Source: Bauldia sp963759235
GTDB taxonomy: Bacteria; Pseudomonadota; Alphaproteobacteria; Rhizobiales; Kaistiaceae
DNA length: 64,000 bases
NCBI GenBank assembly: GCA_963759235.1
Contig: CAVWYO010000007.1
Span: 310,001 to 374,000 of the forward strand
Reading direction: 5' to 3'
The translations under genes and the position numbers were made by a program. This document shows positions 26,068 to 36,000 of this stretch, piece after piece (position 1 is the first letter of the stretch; every line of letters starts with the position of its first letter). The notes under the pieces are model-generated. The model was not told the origin of the DNA and made no database searches. It saw only the letters and a program-made list of their open reading frames with translations.

Positions 26068-26194
26068 CGTCAGTCGCTGATTCCGCTAAGGGGATGGAAT
26101 TCCCTTCCAGCTGGCTCGGGGTCGTGTCCGTGGCTACGCCGACTCCGGAAGTGCCCGTCCGCCCCCCGCCGGTCCGCCTAGGCGGAAGCGAAGC
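26068..26194. repeat. Dispersed intergenic repeat, copy B
   Basis: About 127 bases matching copy A at 22541-22661 (see there). This copy keeps a perfect 12-base palindrome CCGCCTAGGCGG near its right end, and the stop codon of the convergent malK gene (26178-26180) lies inside it. It is in the 297-base gap between malK (minus) and the HD-GYP gene (minus); the rest of the gap holds nothing that I recognise. Confidence 0.7.
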
Positions 26195-27314
26195 TGTGGA
26201 TCAGGCTGCCGTCGCTCGGATCGAAGCATGCCGCCTTCGCCGGGTCGAAAGACAAGCGGATTGCCTCTCCATCCTTGGGACGGAGGTCGGCCGGCAGGCG
26301 CGCGGTCAGGCTGGCACCGCCCAGCCGCGAGACCAGGAACAGATCGGAGCCGGTCTTCTCGGTCGACGAAACCATGAGGTCGGCGTCGACCGCCACCGGC
26401 TTGTCGTCTCCGAGCCCGACCGCCTCCGGCCGGATGCCGAACACCACCGGACGGCCTTCGACGAAGGCTGCCGCCGGCAAACCCGGGCCGAGATCGATCG
26501 GGACGCGGCGGGAGCCCTCCACCTCGAAGGCAAGGATCGTCGATCCGTCGCGCCGCTCGACGGTTGCGGGAATGAGATTCATCGGCGGCGAACCGATGAA
26601 GCCGGCGACGAAGGTGTTGCCCGGACTGTCATAGATATCGTCCGGCGAGCCGATCTGCTGGACGACGCCCTCGTTGAGGACGACGATCCTGGTCGCCAGG
26701 GTCATCGCCTCGATCTGGTCGTGGGTGACATAGACGATCGAGCTGCCGATGGTGTGGTGGAGGCGTCTGATTTCGGCGCGCATCTCGGCCCTCAGCTTGG
26801 CGTCGAGATTGGAGAGCGGCTCGTCGAACAGGAACAGCTTCGGATCGCGCACCATCGCCCGGCCCATGGCAACCCGTTGCCGCTGGCCGCCGGAGAGCTG
26901 CGACGGCTTGCGATCGATCAACCGGACGATCTGCAGGATGGCGGCGACCTCGGCGAGGCGCTTGTCGCGCGATGCTTTCGGCTCGCCGCGCACCCGCATG
27001 CCAAACGTGATGTTCTCGCCGACGGTCATGGTCGGATAGAGCGCGTAGGACTGGAACACCATGGCGATGTCGCGGTCCTTGGGCGGCACCTCGGTGACGT
27101 CGCGGCCAGCGATGAAGATCTTGCCGCTGGTGATGGTCTCCAGTCCGGCGATGCAGTTGAGGAGGGTCGACTTTCCGCAACCGGACGGGCCGAGCAGGAC
27201 CAGGAAATCGCCGGGCTGCATCGACAGCGAGATGTCGGAGAGGACGAGCACCGCACCGAAGCTCTTGACGAGATCGTGAATAGCCAATGCTTCCGATGTC
27301 GCTTCCCCGGCCAT
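26178..27314 (-). CDS. malK: ABC transporter ATP-binding protein, maltose/UgpC type
   Basis: 378 residues from ATG 27314, where the family begins. Walker A is LLGPSGCGKSTLL (about residues 39-51), the Q-loop VFQSYALYP, signature LSGGQRQRVA, Walker B LFLFDEPLSNLDAKLR and the H-loop VTHDQIEAMT. The C-terminal ~130 residues are the TOBE/OB regulatory domain (FIGSPPMNLIPATV, VFGIRPEAVGL), typical of CUT1 sugar transporters. It is divergent from malEFG with 241 bases between, so it is likely the energising subunit of that system and shared control is probable. Its stop is in a dispersed repeat. Confidence 0.9.
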   Translation of the reverse strand: MAGEATSEALAIHDLVKSFGAVLVLSDISLSMQPGDFLVLLGPSGCGKSTLLNCIAGLETITSGKIFIAGRDVTEVPPKDRDIAMVFQSYALYPTMTVGENITFGMRVRGEPKASRDKRLAEVAAILQIVRLIDRKPSQLSGGQRQRVAMGRAMVRDPKLFLFDEPLSNLDAKLRAEMRAEIRRLHHTIGSSIVYVTHDQIEAMTLATRIVVLNEGVVQQIGSPDDIYDSPGNTFVAGFIGSPPMNLIPATVERRDGSTILAFEVEGSRRVPIDLGPGLPAAAFVEGRPVVFGIRPEAVGLGDDKPVAVDADLMVSSTEKTGSDLFLVSRLGGASLTARLPADLRPKDGEAIRLSFDPAKAACFDPSDGSLIHSFASA

Positions 27315-27555
27315 TCTTCCGCTCCGGCGCCGTCCCGTGTTTTCTGCCGACCAATCTATACGGCCGCGGTGCCGACGGGAATGTCCGCCGACACCGATCG
27401 AGCGCGATTGAGCTGGCGCAAGGCGGCCCGTCAGGGCTGCAACCATGCTATAGTCCGCGTCAAACCGCGGCAGCCACGCCGCGGCGCGACAAGCCAAGCC
27501 GTTCGGGCCCCAGGGCCGGGTCTGGCCGGGTCGGAGGAACAGGGAGGAGGACCGG

Positions 27556-28728
27556 ATGAGGATGTTGACAGGACTGGCGGCCGGCGTGTTGTTCGCCGTC
27601 TCGGCAGCCAGCAGCGCAAGCGCCTTCGAGGACGGCAAGCTCACCGTCTGGATCAACAGCGACAAGGGCTATAACGGCCTCCAGGCGGTCGGCGACAAGT
27701 TCGCCAAGGAGCTCGGCGTCGACGTCGTCGTCGAGCATCCGGAATCGGTCACCGACAAGTTCCAGCAGGCGGCGGCGACCGGCCAGGGGCCGGACATCTT
27801 CATCTGGGCGCATGACCGCTTCGGCGAATGGGCGGCCGGCGGCCTCATCGTGCCGGTGGAGCCGTCGCAGGCCGTCAAGGACAACACCTTTCCCTTCGCC
27901 TGGGACGCCGTCACCTTCGGCGGCAAGGTCTGGGGCTATCCGATCGCCGTCGAGGCGGTCGGCCTGATCTACAACAAGGATCTGGTGCCGACCCCGCCGG
28001 CCTCGTTCGAGGACATCGACAAGATGAAGATCGACGGCGTCAAGTCGCCGATCATGTGGGACTACAACAACACCTACTTCTCCTTCCCGCTGTTCATGGC
28101 CGGCGGCGGCTACGCCTTCCAGAAGAAGGGCGGCTCCTACGACCCGACCGACACCGGCGTCGCCAATGCCGGCTCGATGGCCGGCGCTTCGATGATCAAG
28201 TCGCTGATCGATGACGGCGTCATGCCGAAGGGTGTCGACTACGGCGTCATGGACGCGGCGATCAACAAGGCCGACACCGCCATGGTCCTCAACGGGCCGT
28301 GGGCATGGTCCAACCTCAAGCAGTCGGGGATCAACTTCGGTGTGGCACCGGTTCCCTCGGTCGGCGGCAACCCGTCGAAGTCCTTCGTCGGCGTGCTCGC
28401 CGCCACCGTCAATGCGGCCAGCCCCAACAAGGACATCGCCAAGGAGTTCATCGAGAACTACCTTTTGACCGACGACGGGCTGAAGACCGTCAACGACGAC
28501 GTGCCGCTCGGCGCGGTCGCATCGATTTCCTTCTCCAAACAGGTCGAGGGCGATCCCAACATCGCGGCAACGCTCGCCAACGCGCAGAACGGTGTCCCCA
28601 TGCCGTCGATCCCGGAGATGGGCAAGTTCTGGGCGGCGATGGGCCCGGCGCTGACCTCGATCACCAACGGCCAGTCGAGCGTCGAGGACGCGCTGAAGGG
28701 CGCCGAGACTCGCATTCTGGGTGAATGA
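27556..28728 (+). CDS. malE: Maltose/maltodextrin ABC transporter, periplasmic binding protein
   Basis: 390 residues with a Sec signal peptide (MRMLTGLAAGVLFAVSAASS, cleavage at ASA-FED near residue 23). The mature part follows MalE: FEDGKLTVWINSDKGYNGLQ, EHPESVTDKFQQAAATGQGPDIFIWAHDRFGE, WGYPIAVEAVGLIYNKDL and the ALKGAETRIL end. It delivers maltodextrin to MalFG. AGGGAGGAGGA lies just upstream of the start. malF follows at 60 bases. Confidence 0.93.
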   Translation: MRMLTGLAAGVLFAVSAASSASAFEDGKLTVWINSDKGYNGLQAVGDKFAKELGVDVVVEHPESVTDKFQQAAATGQGPDIFIWAHDRFGEWAAGGLIVPVEPSQAVKDNTFPFAWDAVTFGGKVWGYPIAVEAVGLIYNKDLVPTPPASFEDIDKMKIDGVKSPIMWDYNNTYFSFPLFMAGGGYAFQKKGGSYDPTDTGVANAGSMAGASMIKSLIDDGVMPKGVDYGVMDAAINKADTAMVLNGPWAWSNLKQSGINFGVAPVPSVGGNPSKSFVGVLAATVNAASPNKDIAKEFIENYLLTDDGLKTVNDDVPLGAVASISFSKQVEGDPNIAATLANAQNGVPMPSIPEMGKFWAAMGPALTSITNGQSSVEDALKGAETRILGE

Positions 28729-28788
28729 GGCACTGAGGCGCCGCCCCGGCGTTTGCCGCCGGGGACGGCGTGCGAGATCGGTCGGACC

Positions 28789-30348
28789 ATGATCGACATC
28801 GCCTCCGATATCGCCGCGCCGGCGCGGAAACCCGACGCCAGGTCGTGGGCGTTGCGGGCGGGCAAGATCGGGCTGCTGACGCTCGCCGGTATTGTCGGCC
28901 TCTATGTGGTCTGGGGGCTCTACCTTGCCGGCGAGCCGATCCTGGCGGCGATCGTGCATGCGGTGGCGACAGCCGTCGTCATCCTGTTCGGGTGGGCGCG
29001 CTTCTACGCCTGGCGTTTCGTCTTTCCCGGCGTCGCCGCCGTGGCGCTCTTCATCCTGGTGCCGGTCATCTATACATCGGCGATCGGCTTCACCAATTTC
29101 AGCTCGCGCAACTTGCTGACGCTGGAGCGGGTGCAGGAATACCACCTTGCCAAACGGGAGACCGCCGAAGACAGCAAGCGGCCTTTTTCGTTGACCGCCG
29201 ACGGGCGGCTGTTTTTCCCCGCGAATGGCAACCAGCCCGCGCTGATCACGCCGCCGATCGCCGACGCCGAGGACGGCGCCCTCACCGCTGAACTGCACGA
29301 CGGTGCGCCGCCCGAGACGCTGCCGGTGCGCGAGGTGTTGAAGAATCGCGCCCTCCTGCAGACGCTCGCCGTCGCCACGCCGGACGGCGCGACACTGACC
29401 ATGTCGGGCTTGCGCGATTTCTCGGCCGCCGAGCCGGTCTACACCCTGCAGGCGGACGGCACCCTCCTCGCCAGGGACGGCCATCGGCTCATTCCCAACC
29501 ACCAGACCGGCTTCTACGAAACCGAGGCGGGCGAGCCGGTGCCGCCGGGCTGGCGGGTCGGCGTCGGCTTCCAGAATTTCACCAAGGTGCTCACCTCCGA
29601 CGGCGTGCGCCAGCCGATGCTGCAGATCTTCATCTGGACCTGCATCTTCGCCTTTCTGTCGATGGTGCTGACCTTCGGCATCGGCATCGGGCTCGCCATC
29701 GTACTGGAGTGGGAGCATCTGGCTTTCAAGGGCATGTACCGGGTGCTGTTGATTCTGCCCTACGCGGTGCCGTCCTTCATCTCGATCCTGGTTTTTCGCG
29801 GCCTCTACAACCAGAATTTCGGCGAGATCAATTTGATCCTGTCGAGCCTGCTCGGCATCAAGCCGGACTGGTTCACCAATCCGTTGCTGGCCAAGGTCAT
29901 GCTGCTCATCGTCAATACCTGGCTCGGCTACCCCTACATGATGCTCCTCGGCATGGGCTTCCTGCAGAGCGTGCCGCGCGACCACTACAAGGCGGCGGCG
30001 CTGGAGGGTTCGGGCCCGTTCCGCAATTTCATGGAAATCACTTTGCCGCAGATCCTGCCGCCTTTCGTGCCGCTGCTCATTGCCAATTTCGCCTTCAACT
30101 TCAACAATGTCGTCCTCATCCTTTTGCTCACCCGCGGCCAGCCCGACATTCCCGGCACCGTCATTCCGGCCGGCTCGACCGATATTCTCGGCTCGTTCAC
30201 CTTCCGCATCGCCTTCCAGGATGCCGGCCAGGATTTCGGCCTCGCCGGGGCGATCTCGACGCTGATCTTCGTCATCACCGGCATCGTCGCCTACGCCAAT
30301 TTCCGCGCCATGCAGAACCTCGCCCGCAAGCGGAGCGCCCGGCCATGA
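28789..30348 (+). CDS. malF: Maltose/maltodextrin ABC transporter permease MalF
   Basis: 519 residues from ATG 28789 (an earlier in-frame GTG-type start would add 12). Several hydrophobic helices frame a long periplasmic insert (~100-260) equivalent to the MalF P2 loop, which contacts the binding protein; overall length is that of E. coli MalF. The EAA loop AAALEGSGPFRNFMEITLP is intact and would dock to MalK. The stop overlaps the malG start as ATGA. Confidence 0.92.
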   Translation: MIDIASDIAAPARKPDARSWALRAGKIGLLTLAGIVGLYVVWGLYLAGEPILAAIVHAVATAVVILFGWARFYAWRFVFPGVAAVALFILVPVIYTSAIGFTNFSSRNLLTLERVQEYHLAKRETAEDSKRPFSLTADGRLFFPANGNQPALITPPIADAEDGALTAELHDGAPPETLPVREVLKNRALLQTLAVATPDGATLTMSGLRDFSAAEPVYTLQADGTLLARDGHRLIPNHQTGFYETEAGEPVPPGWRVGVGFQNFTKVLTSDGVRQPMLQIFIWTCIFAFLSMVLTFGIGIGLAIVLEWEHLAFKGMYRVLLILPYAVPSFISILVFRGLYNQNFGEINLILSSLLGIKPDWFTNPLLAKVMLLIVNTWLGYPYMMLLGMGFLQSVPRDHYKAAALEGSGPFRNFMEITLPQILPPFVPLLIANFAFNFNNVVLILLLTRGQPDIPGTVIPAGSTDILGSFTFRIAFQDAGQDFGLAGAISTLIFVITGIVAYANFRAMQNLARKRSARP

Positions 30349-31235
30349 TGGTCGAGAACAAGCGCTCGCTCAGGTGGCGGAAGGTGGCGGCTCACGGCTT
30401 CCTGATCATCTTCCTGGCGCTCATCCTGTTCCCGTTCCTCATGGTTCTGTCGATCTCGTTCCGCGAGGGGAACTTCTCCACCGGCAGCCTTTTCCCGGAC
30501 CACCCGACGCTGGAGCACTGGGCGCTCGCCTTCGGCTTCGACTATACCCAGCCCGACGGCACGGTGGTCGTGCCGCCCTTCCCGGTGCTGCTCTGGCTGT
30601 GGAACTCGATCAAGATCGGCCTGATCGCCTCAGCCGGCATCCTGATGCTGTCGACCACCTCGGCCTATGCCTTCGCCCGCATGCGCTTCGCCGGGCGGAC
30701 CGGCCTGCTCGACGCCCTGCTCATCGTGCAGATGTTTCCCGCCGCACTGACGGTGATCGCCATTTACGCCATCTTCGACGCTCTCGGCCGCGTCGTGCCG
30801 TGGCTCGGCGTCGACCAGCACCCGGCGCTGATCCTCGCCTATCTCTCGGCCATTACGCTGCACATCTGGACGATCAAGGGCTATTTCGACGGCGTCGACC
30901 CGGCTCTCGACAAGGCGGCGCAGATCGACGGGGCGACGCCCTGGCAGACCTTCCGCTTCGTCTTCCTGCCTCTGTCGATCCCCATCCTGGCGATCGTCTT
31001 CATCCTGTCGTTCATCTACCTGGTCAACGAATACCCGGTGGCCACCATCCTGTTGCGCGACACAAGGCAGATGACGCTGGCGGTCGGCGCCCGCCAATAT
31101 CTCTATGAGCAGCGTTATCTGTGGGGCGACTTCGCCGCGGCGGCGATCCTCTCCGGCCTGCCGATCACGGCGCTCTTCCTGATCTGCCAGCGCTTCCTTG
31201 TCTCCGGCCTGGCCGAGGGCGGAGTGAAGGGCTGA
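30345..31235 (+). CDS. malG: Maltose/maltodextrin ABC transporter permease MalG
   Basis: 296 residues, start overlapping the malF stop (ATGA), a mark of coupled translation; a second ATG follows at once. Six hydrophobic segments, the conserved LHIWTIKGYFDGVD, and the EAA loop AAQIDGATPWQTFRFVFLP are those of MalG. It ends the malEFG operon and is followed by a large inverted-repeat element. Confidence 0.92.
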   Translation: MMVENKRSLRWRKVAAHGFLIIFLALILFPFLMVLSISFREGNFSTGSLFPDHPTLEHWALAFGFDYTQPDGTVVVPPFPVLLWLWNSIKIGLIASAGILMLSTTSAYAFARMRFAGRTGLLDALLIVQMFPAALTVIAIYAIFDALGRVVPWLGVDQHPALILAYLSAITLHIWTIKGYFDGVDPALDKAAQIDGATPWQTFRFVFLPLSIPILAIVFILSFIYLVNEYPVATILLRDTRQMTLAVGARQYLYEQRYLWGDFAAAAILSGLPITALFLICQRFLVSGLAEGGVKG

Positions 31236-31259
31236 TTTGAGCGGTTCACGACGCGGACA

Positions 31260-31425
31260 CCGCGATCCCTCCCCGGCACGGGGAGGGGGGACCGCGCCGG
31301 AGCGAAGCGGAGGCGTGGTGGGTGGGGTCCGGCTGCGTGGGCAACGCCAGAGCAGATGGCGAAGAACCCCACCCGTCCGCTCGCTTTGCTCGCGGCCACC
31401 CTCCCCGGTTCGGGGAGGGACCAGG
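31260..31425. repeat. Nested inverted-repeat element after malG
   Basis: Two near-identical hairpins bracket the element: CCCTCCCC-N5-GGGGAGGG at 31267-31287 and again at 31399-31419. Between them GGGTGGGGT (31320-31328) pairs with ACCCCACCC (31366-31374), so the whole unit can fold into a large cruciform or a three-way RNA. It lies between convergent malG and the GT2 gene. Its sequence style (GGAGCGAAGCGGAGGCGTGG) is that of intergenic repeats common in rhizobial genomes. It may end both transcripts, although there is no T-run, or it is a non-autonomous mobile repeat. Confidence 0.7.
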
Positions 31426-31473
31426 GTGGCTCCGGCCGCACTCTCGCGTATCAGTCATTCCTGATTCCAGGCA

Positions 31474-32235
31474 CTACCGCCGCAGCACGGGCGGCTGCAT
31501 GTGCCGATCGTAGCGACGGCGGTATTCGGCGATCAATGCATCGACCCTGTCGCGGCCGTAGCCGAACAGGAGACCCTTGTCGTAGGGAACTCCATTGTTG
31601 TGCTCATAAGTCGGGTCGAGCCTGGTGTAGAGATCCACCTTTTGCAGGCGCTTCTCCAGCGTGTCCCAGCCCGCATGATGGAACTCCAGGAGGTCGGTGT
31701 CTTCGATCCGCCCGAAGTCGCCGATGTTTTGCGGCAGGCGCTGGTTGTGCAGGGCCTTGTGGCCGGCGATCAGGCCCGGGTAATAGCGCCACATGTTCCC
31801 GATCCGCTGATTGCCCTTGAGCATCAGCGATCGCATGAGCGGATATTGCGGATCGTTCCATTCCGAGATGCGCGGGGTGACCATTGCCGCGACGTCGGGC
31901 GCAATCTGGCCGAGAACCTCACGCAAGAGTCCGGCAGGTTTGACGACCTCGTCGCAGTCGACCAGGACGACCCAGTCGGGACGCATGAAGTCGGCCATCT
32001 GATAGAGGAAACGCAGCATCTCCGATTCCGTGAAGAACCAATTCTCCTGCGAGAGCGCTGCATTTGCTGAAAACACGTTGGTGACGGCTGGATGGGCAAG
32101 AAGGATTTCGCGTGATCGGTCCGTGCTGCGGTCCTCGATCACGCAAATCCAGTCGCAGTATTGCGCCATCGATTGCAGGCAGGTCGGTAGATCGCCGGCG
32201 CCGTTGCGGACCATCATAAGGCCGAGCACTTTCAT
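31474..32235 (-). CDS. Glycosyltransferase family 2-like protein
   Basis: 253 residues from ATG 32235 (GGAG 7 bases upstream); the frame is open further but not conserved. The N-terminus GLMMVRNGAGDLPTCLQSMAQYCDWICVIEDRSTD is the GT2 nucleotide-sugar strand, and DWVVLVDCDEVV holds the DxD-type acid cluster. The C-terminal half (FHHAGWDTLEKRLQKVDLYTRLDP) is shared with glycosyltransferases that modify LPS or surface sugars. It is divergent from the YdcF / A-T-TE pair. Confidence 0.75.
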   Translation of the reverse strand: MKVLGLMMVRNGAGDLPTCLQSMAQYCDWICVIEDRSTDRSREILLAHPAVTNVFSANAALSQENWFFTESEMLRFLYQMADFMRPDWVVLVDCDEVVKPAGLLREVLGQIAPDVAAMVTPRISEWNDPQYPLMRSLMLKGNQRIGNMWRYYPGLIAGHKALHNQRLPQNIGDFGRIEDTDLLEFHHAGWDTLEKRLQKVDLYTRLDPTYEHNNGVPYDKGLLFGYGRDRVDALIAEYRRRYDRHMQPPVLRR

Positions 32236-32447
32236 TGTTGGTCTCCGGCAGTGCGGGTGAGCCGTCCGCCCGATAGACGAATCTCTGTCCGCCCGCCCGA
32301 TCATAGCGGACAGAGGCCATGACAACGGCCGCGATTCTTGAACCAATGTCGGTCTGCCGCCGCGAAAGGGGCAGGGGGGGCGGCTCTGTGCCATGAGATC
32401 AGTGGTTGTTCGCTAGCCCGCAAGAGGTCTATGAACCTGGAAATAGC

Positions 32448-33017
32448 ATGAGGCATGAGATGACTTCGCTGCCGGCCGCGCGGGCTGACGAATTGTCGGA
32501 ACTGCTGTTTGTCCGCGACGACATATTCGCCGCGGACCTGGCGATCGTGTTCGGAATGAGCGCCTGGCGCCGTCCGCTCGGCCGCGCCCTCGAGCTCTAC
32601 CGGGATGGTCTGGCAAAGAAGCTGGTCTTCACCGGCGGGTTCAACCGGCGCCTTCAGGCGGTCGAGGCCGCCGAGATGGCCCGGGCGGCGATCGCCGGCG
32701 GCGTGCCGGCATCCGACGTCCTGGTCGAGGACAAATCCACGAATACAGCCGAGAACGTGGCGAATACGCTGCAGCACATCGATGACGCTATCGGCCTCGG
32801 CAACATCGAATCGGTGCTGCTGGTCGCCATCCACTTCCACATGCGGCGGGTGAAGATGACGGCCGAGCGCGCGTTTCCCGCCGGAATCAGAATCGGGTTC
32901 GCCTCTTATCCGAGCGCCGCCTATGGCGAGCACGACTGGCATCTGTCGGAGATCGGCCGCCGCGACGTCCTGTCCGAAGCCGAGAAGATCAGGAAATATC
33001 TCGGAGAGGACATTTGA
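32448..33017 (+). CDS. YdcF/SanA-like DUF218 protein
   Basis: 189 residues from ATG 32448 (another ATG at 32460). The DUF218 core is present: LAIVFGMSAWRRPLGRALELYRDGLAKKLVFTGGFN, EDKSTNTAENVANTL (the conserved ST-T-EN motif) and LLVAIHFHMRRVKMTAERAF. Members of this family bind nucleotides or act in envelope or vancomycin-related functions; the biochemical role is unknown. There is no transmembrane segment. Its stop overlaps the start of the next gene (TTGA), so the two are tightly coupled. Confidence 0.8.
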   Translation: MRHEMTSLPAARADELSELLFVRDDIFAADLAIVFGMSAWRRPLGRALELYRDGLAKKLVFTGGFNRRLQAVEAAEMARAAIAGGVPASDVLVEDKSTNTAENVANTLQHIDDAIGLGNIESVLLVAIHFHMRRVKMTAERAFPAGIRIGFASYPSAAYGEHDWHLSEIGRRDVLSEAEKIRKYLGEDI

Positions 33018-36000
33018 GAATCGAGGAGGTCAGCGGCGAGGGCGCGCGGCTGGCGATCGCCTACGGCGACGGGCTGCCGGAAGCCGATCCGTCGGTGTCG
33101 CTCGCCAAGGCCCTGGTCGCCGCGAGCGAACGCTTCCCGGACGGGAAATTTGCCTATGTCGGATCGGGAAGCGATCCCGTCTTCACAAGTTACGCCCGGA
33201 CACTGGAGCGGGCGCGGCGGATCGCACAAGGGCTGCGGCGACGCGGCATCGGTCCCGGCGACAAGCTGATCCTCTACTGCCGTCGCGGCTGGAACTTCAT
33301 CCCGGCCATCTGGGCTTCGTTTCTCACCGGCGCGATCCCGGTCGCCATTGCACGGGACGACTCGAATCGCCACCAGCTGCGCACGCTCACCGCGGTCATG
33401 GATCGGATCCGCGCGGTGCTCGACTCACCGCACCTTGTTGCCGACGACCTCGACGAAACCGCGTTGCGACGGCTGCGGTTCGACAGCGTGCACGCTTCGG
33501 CGCTGTCGATGCTCGAGGCCGAGGAGCCGGCCGAGGTCGCCCATGACGCGGCGCCCGACGATCTCGCCCTGCTCGTCCTCACCTCCGGGACGACAGAGCA
33601 GCCGAATCTCGTCTCGCTGAGCGCTCGGGCCGTCCTCGCCCGTTGGTGGCCGGTGCTGCCGGTTCACGAAGAGGCCACCGGCTTCCTCTCCTGCTGGCCA
33701 TTCGACCATGTCATGGGGATGGGCCTTGCCAGCCCCAATCTCCCGTTGAAGGCCTACCTTCCAACCGATCGCTTTGTGCAGTCGCCGACGCTCTGGCTCG
33801 ACGCCATCGACCGGTTGCCGGTGACCCATGCCACGATGACCAATTTTGGCATGGCGCTGATCGCGCGCGGCGTGGCGGCAGCGCCCGACCGAACCTGGGA
33901 TCTCGGCAGATTGCGGAAGATCGGAGTCGGCGGCGAAGCCATCGACAAGGACACCTGCCGGCGATTCTGCGACGCATTGCGGCCGTTCGGTCTGCGGCCG
34001 GATGCCGTCATCCTTGGCTATGGCCTTTCGGAATGCGGGCCGGTGGTCGGCGGCAGTCGGCATTTTTCGTTTGAAGAGGCGGACGAAGCGAAGTCGTTCA
34101 TCGCACTCGACCGTCCTACGCGAGGCCACGCGGTGCGCGTGATGCACGAAGACGACACGCCGTGCGTGGAAGGCGAGATCGGCGGTGTCGAAGTCAAAGG
34201 CCCGACGATGGCGTCGGGATATTTCGGCGACCCCGAAGCGGCTGCCTCCCTGTTCACGCCTGATGGCTGGCTGCGCACGGGAGACCTCGGCTTCCTGCGC
34301 GACGGGTGCCTCACCGTCACGGGGCGCGTGAAGGAAACGATCATCGTCAACGCGCAGAAATATGCCTGTGCCGAAATCGAAGCTGCGGCACTGTCGATTG
34401 GCGGCATTGATGCCGCCTTTGCCGTCGCCTGCGATGATTTGTTCCGGCAGGAGCTGCCGAACGGGCACGCGCGTTTCGCGGTGTTTGTGGTTGCCCCGAC
34501 GGTCGCGCCCGACGGATTCGCCGACCTGGCGCGGCGCCTGCGCCTCGCCATCCGCAAGGAGTTCGGCTTTGCGCCCGCCTATGTCGTCCCGATCGCCGAC
34601 GATGAAGTCCCGCGCACGCAACTGGGGAAGGTCCAGCGTCTCGAACTCGCCAGGCGTCTCAGAGACGGCGGCTTCGACGATCGACTCGCCCCGATCGGCC
34701 CGCTCATCCCGGGCGCCGCGACCGCCCGACAAGCGGACTTCGCCACCGAGGCGGAGAGGCTGGTTTCGGCAATGTTCGCGACCCATCTCGGCCACGACGA
34801 TTTCGGCCTCGACCAAGACTTCTTCGAACTGGGCGGAGATTCGTTGGCGGCAAACAGCCTCGTTCACGACGTCGAGGCGACCTTCGGCCGGCCGTTGCCG
34901 GAGGAACTGCTGCACGATCGGACCTCGGTCAGGCGACTGGCGGCGCATTTCGGTGGCGACGTCGGTGGCGACGGCGTCATTCCGCCCGGCCGAACCGCTG
35001 CCAAGGCCCGTCCGCGCCGGGGTGCGGGCGACCGGCTCGCTCCCGAAGTCGAGACTCGGCTCCGAAAACTGACCGCGAAATGGGCAGGCGAGCGCGTCGG
35101 CGGCGACGGCCTGATGCGCGGGTTGAATTGGGGCGGAACGAAGCGACCGATCTTCTGCTGCCTGCAGTCGGATCGCGAATTCAGGCTGCTCGCCGAACAT
35201 CTCGGGCCGGATCAGCCGGTTTACGCGATGCGCTCCGGGCATATCGTGATGAACTACAGGAACCGCGGCATCGCTTTGTTGGCCCGGCGTTACATCGAAG
35301 ACCTTCTCACCGTCGACAACACCGGCCCGTACGTGATCGCCGGCGTTTGCCAGGGAGGGATCGTCGCCATCGAAATGGCGCGCCAGATCCAGGGCAGCGG
35401 CCGCGATGTCCAGCTTCTCCTAGTGCTCGATGCGAGCCTGCCGGGTCTCGTCAAGCGTCAGCCCTATGAGGGCCGCGTCGCTCTGTTCGTCTCGCGGAGA
35501 AGCCGCTTCAGCCCCTACCGCCAGTTTCGCTCGCCCGAAGCAGGGTGGCGGAAGCTGGCGCCGGCGGGGGTCCAGCTCGAGGTGCTTGAGTGCGATCACC
35601 TTGGCGTCTTCACGCCGCAGATGATGCCCGACCTCGCGGAGAAATTCCGCTCGGTGCTGAGTTGGGCGAGCGGGCCGCCGGCGCCGCGTCCGGGCGTTGT
35701 CGGTGGGTTGCCGAAATCGGCGTATTCGGCGGGTCTGGTCGTCCCGCGACGATTGAAGCTCGCCCCTGCCCAGCGCTTCGCCATCGATGTCGAGGTCACC
35801 AACAGCGGATCGTCGCATTGGGCGCCGACGAATGAGAGCGGCATTGCGCTGGGCAACCATTGGCTGAGGCGGGACGGCGAGATCCATATCTGGGCGGACG
35901 GACGTGTCGGGCTAGCCGACGGGGTGGCTCCGGGGGGGACTGTGACCCTCTCCCTCTCCATGACCGCTCCCGCCGAACCCGGGGAATATCTTCTCGAAAT

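Noticed and set aside
24243..27674. Very long plus-strand open frame (over 1100 codons) opposite the HD-GYP and malK genes
   Set aside because: It is antisense to two clear genes, has Arg/Asp/Gly-rich low-information sequence and no domain; such shadows are common in GC-rich coding DNA.
27460..29985. Long minus-strand open frame (about 840 codons) opposite malE and malF
   Set aside because: Antisense to two unmistakable transport genes, with biased composition and no motif.
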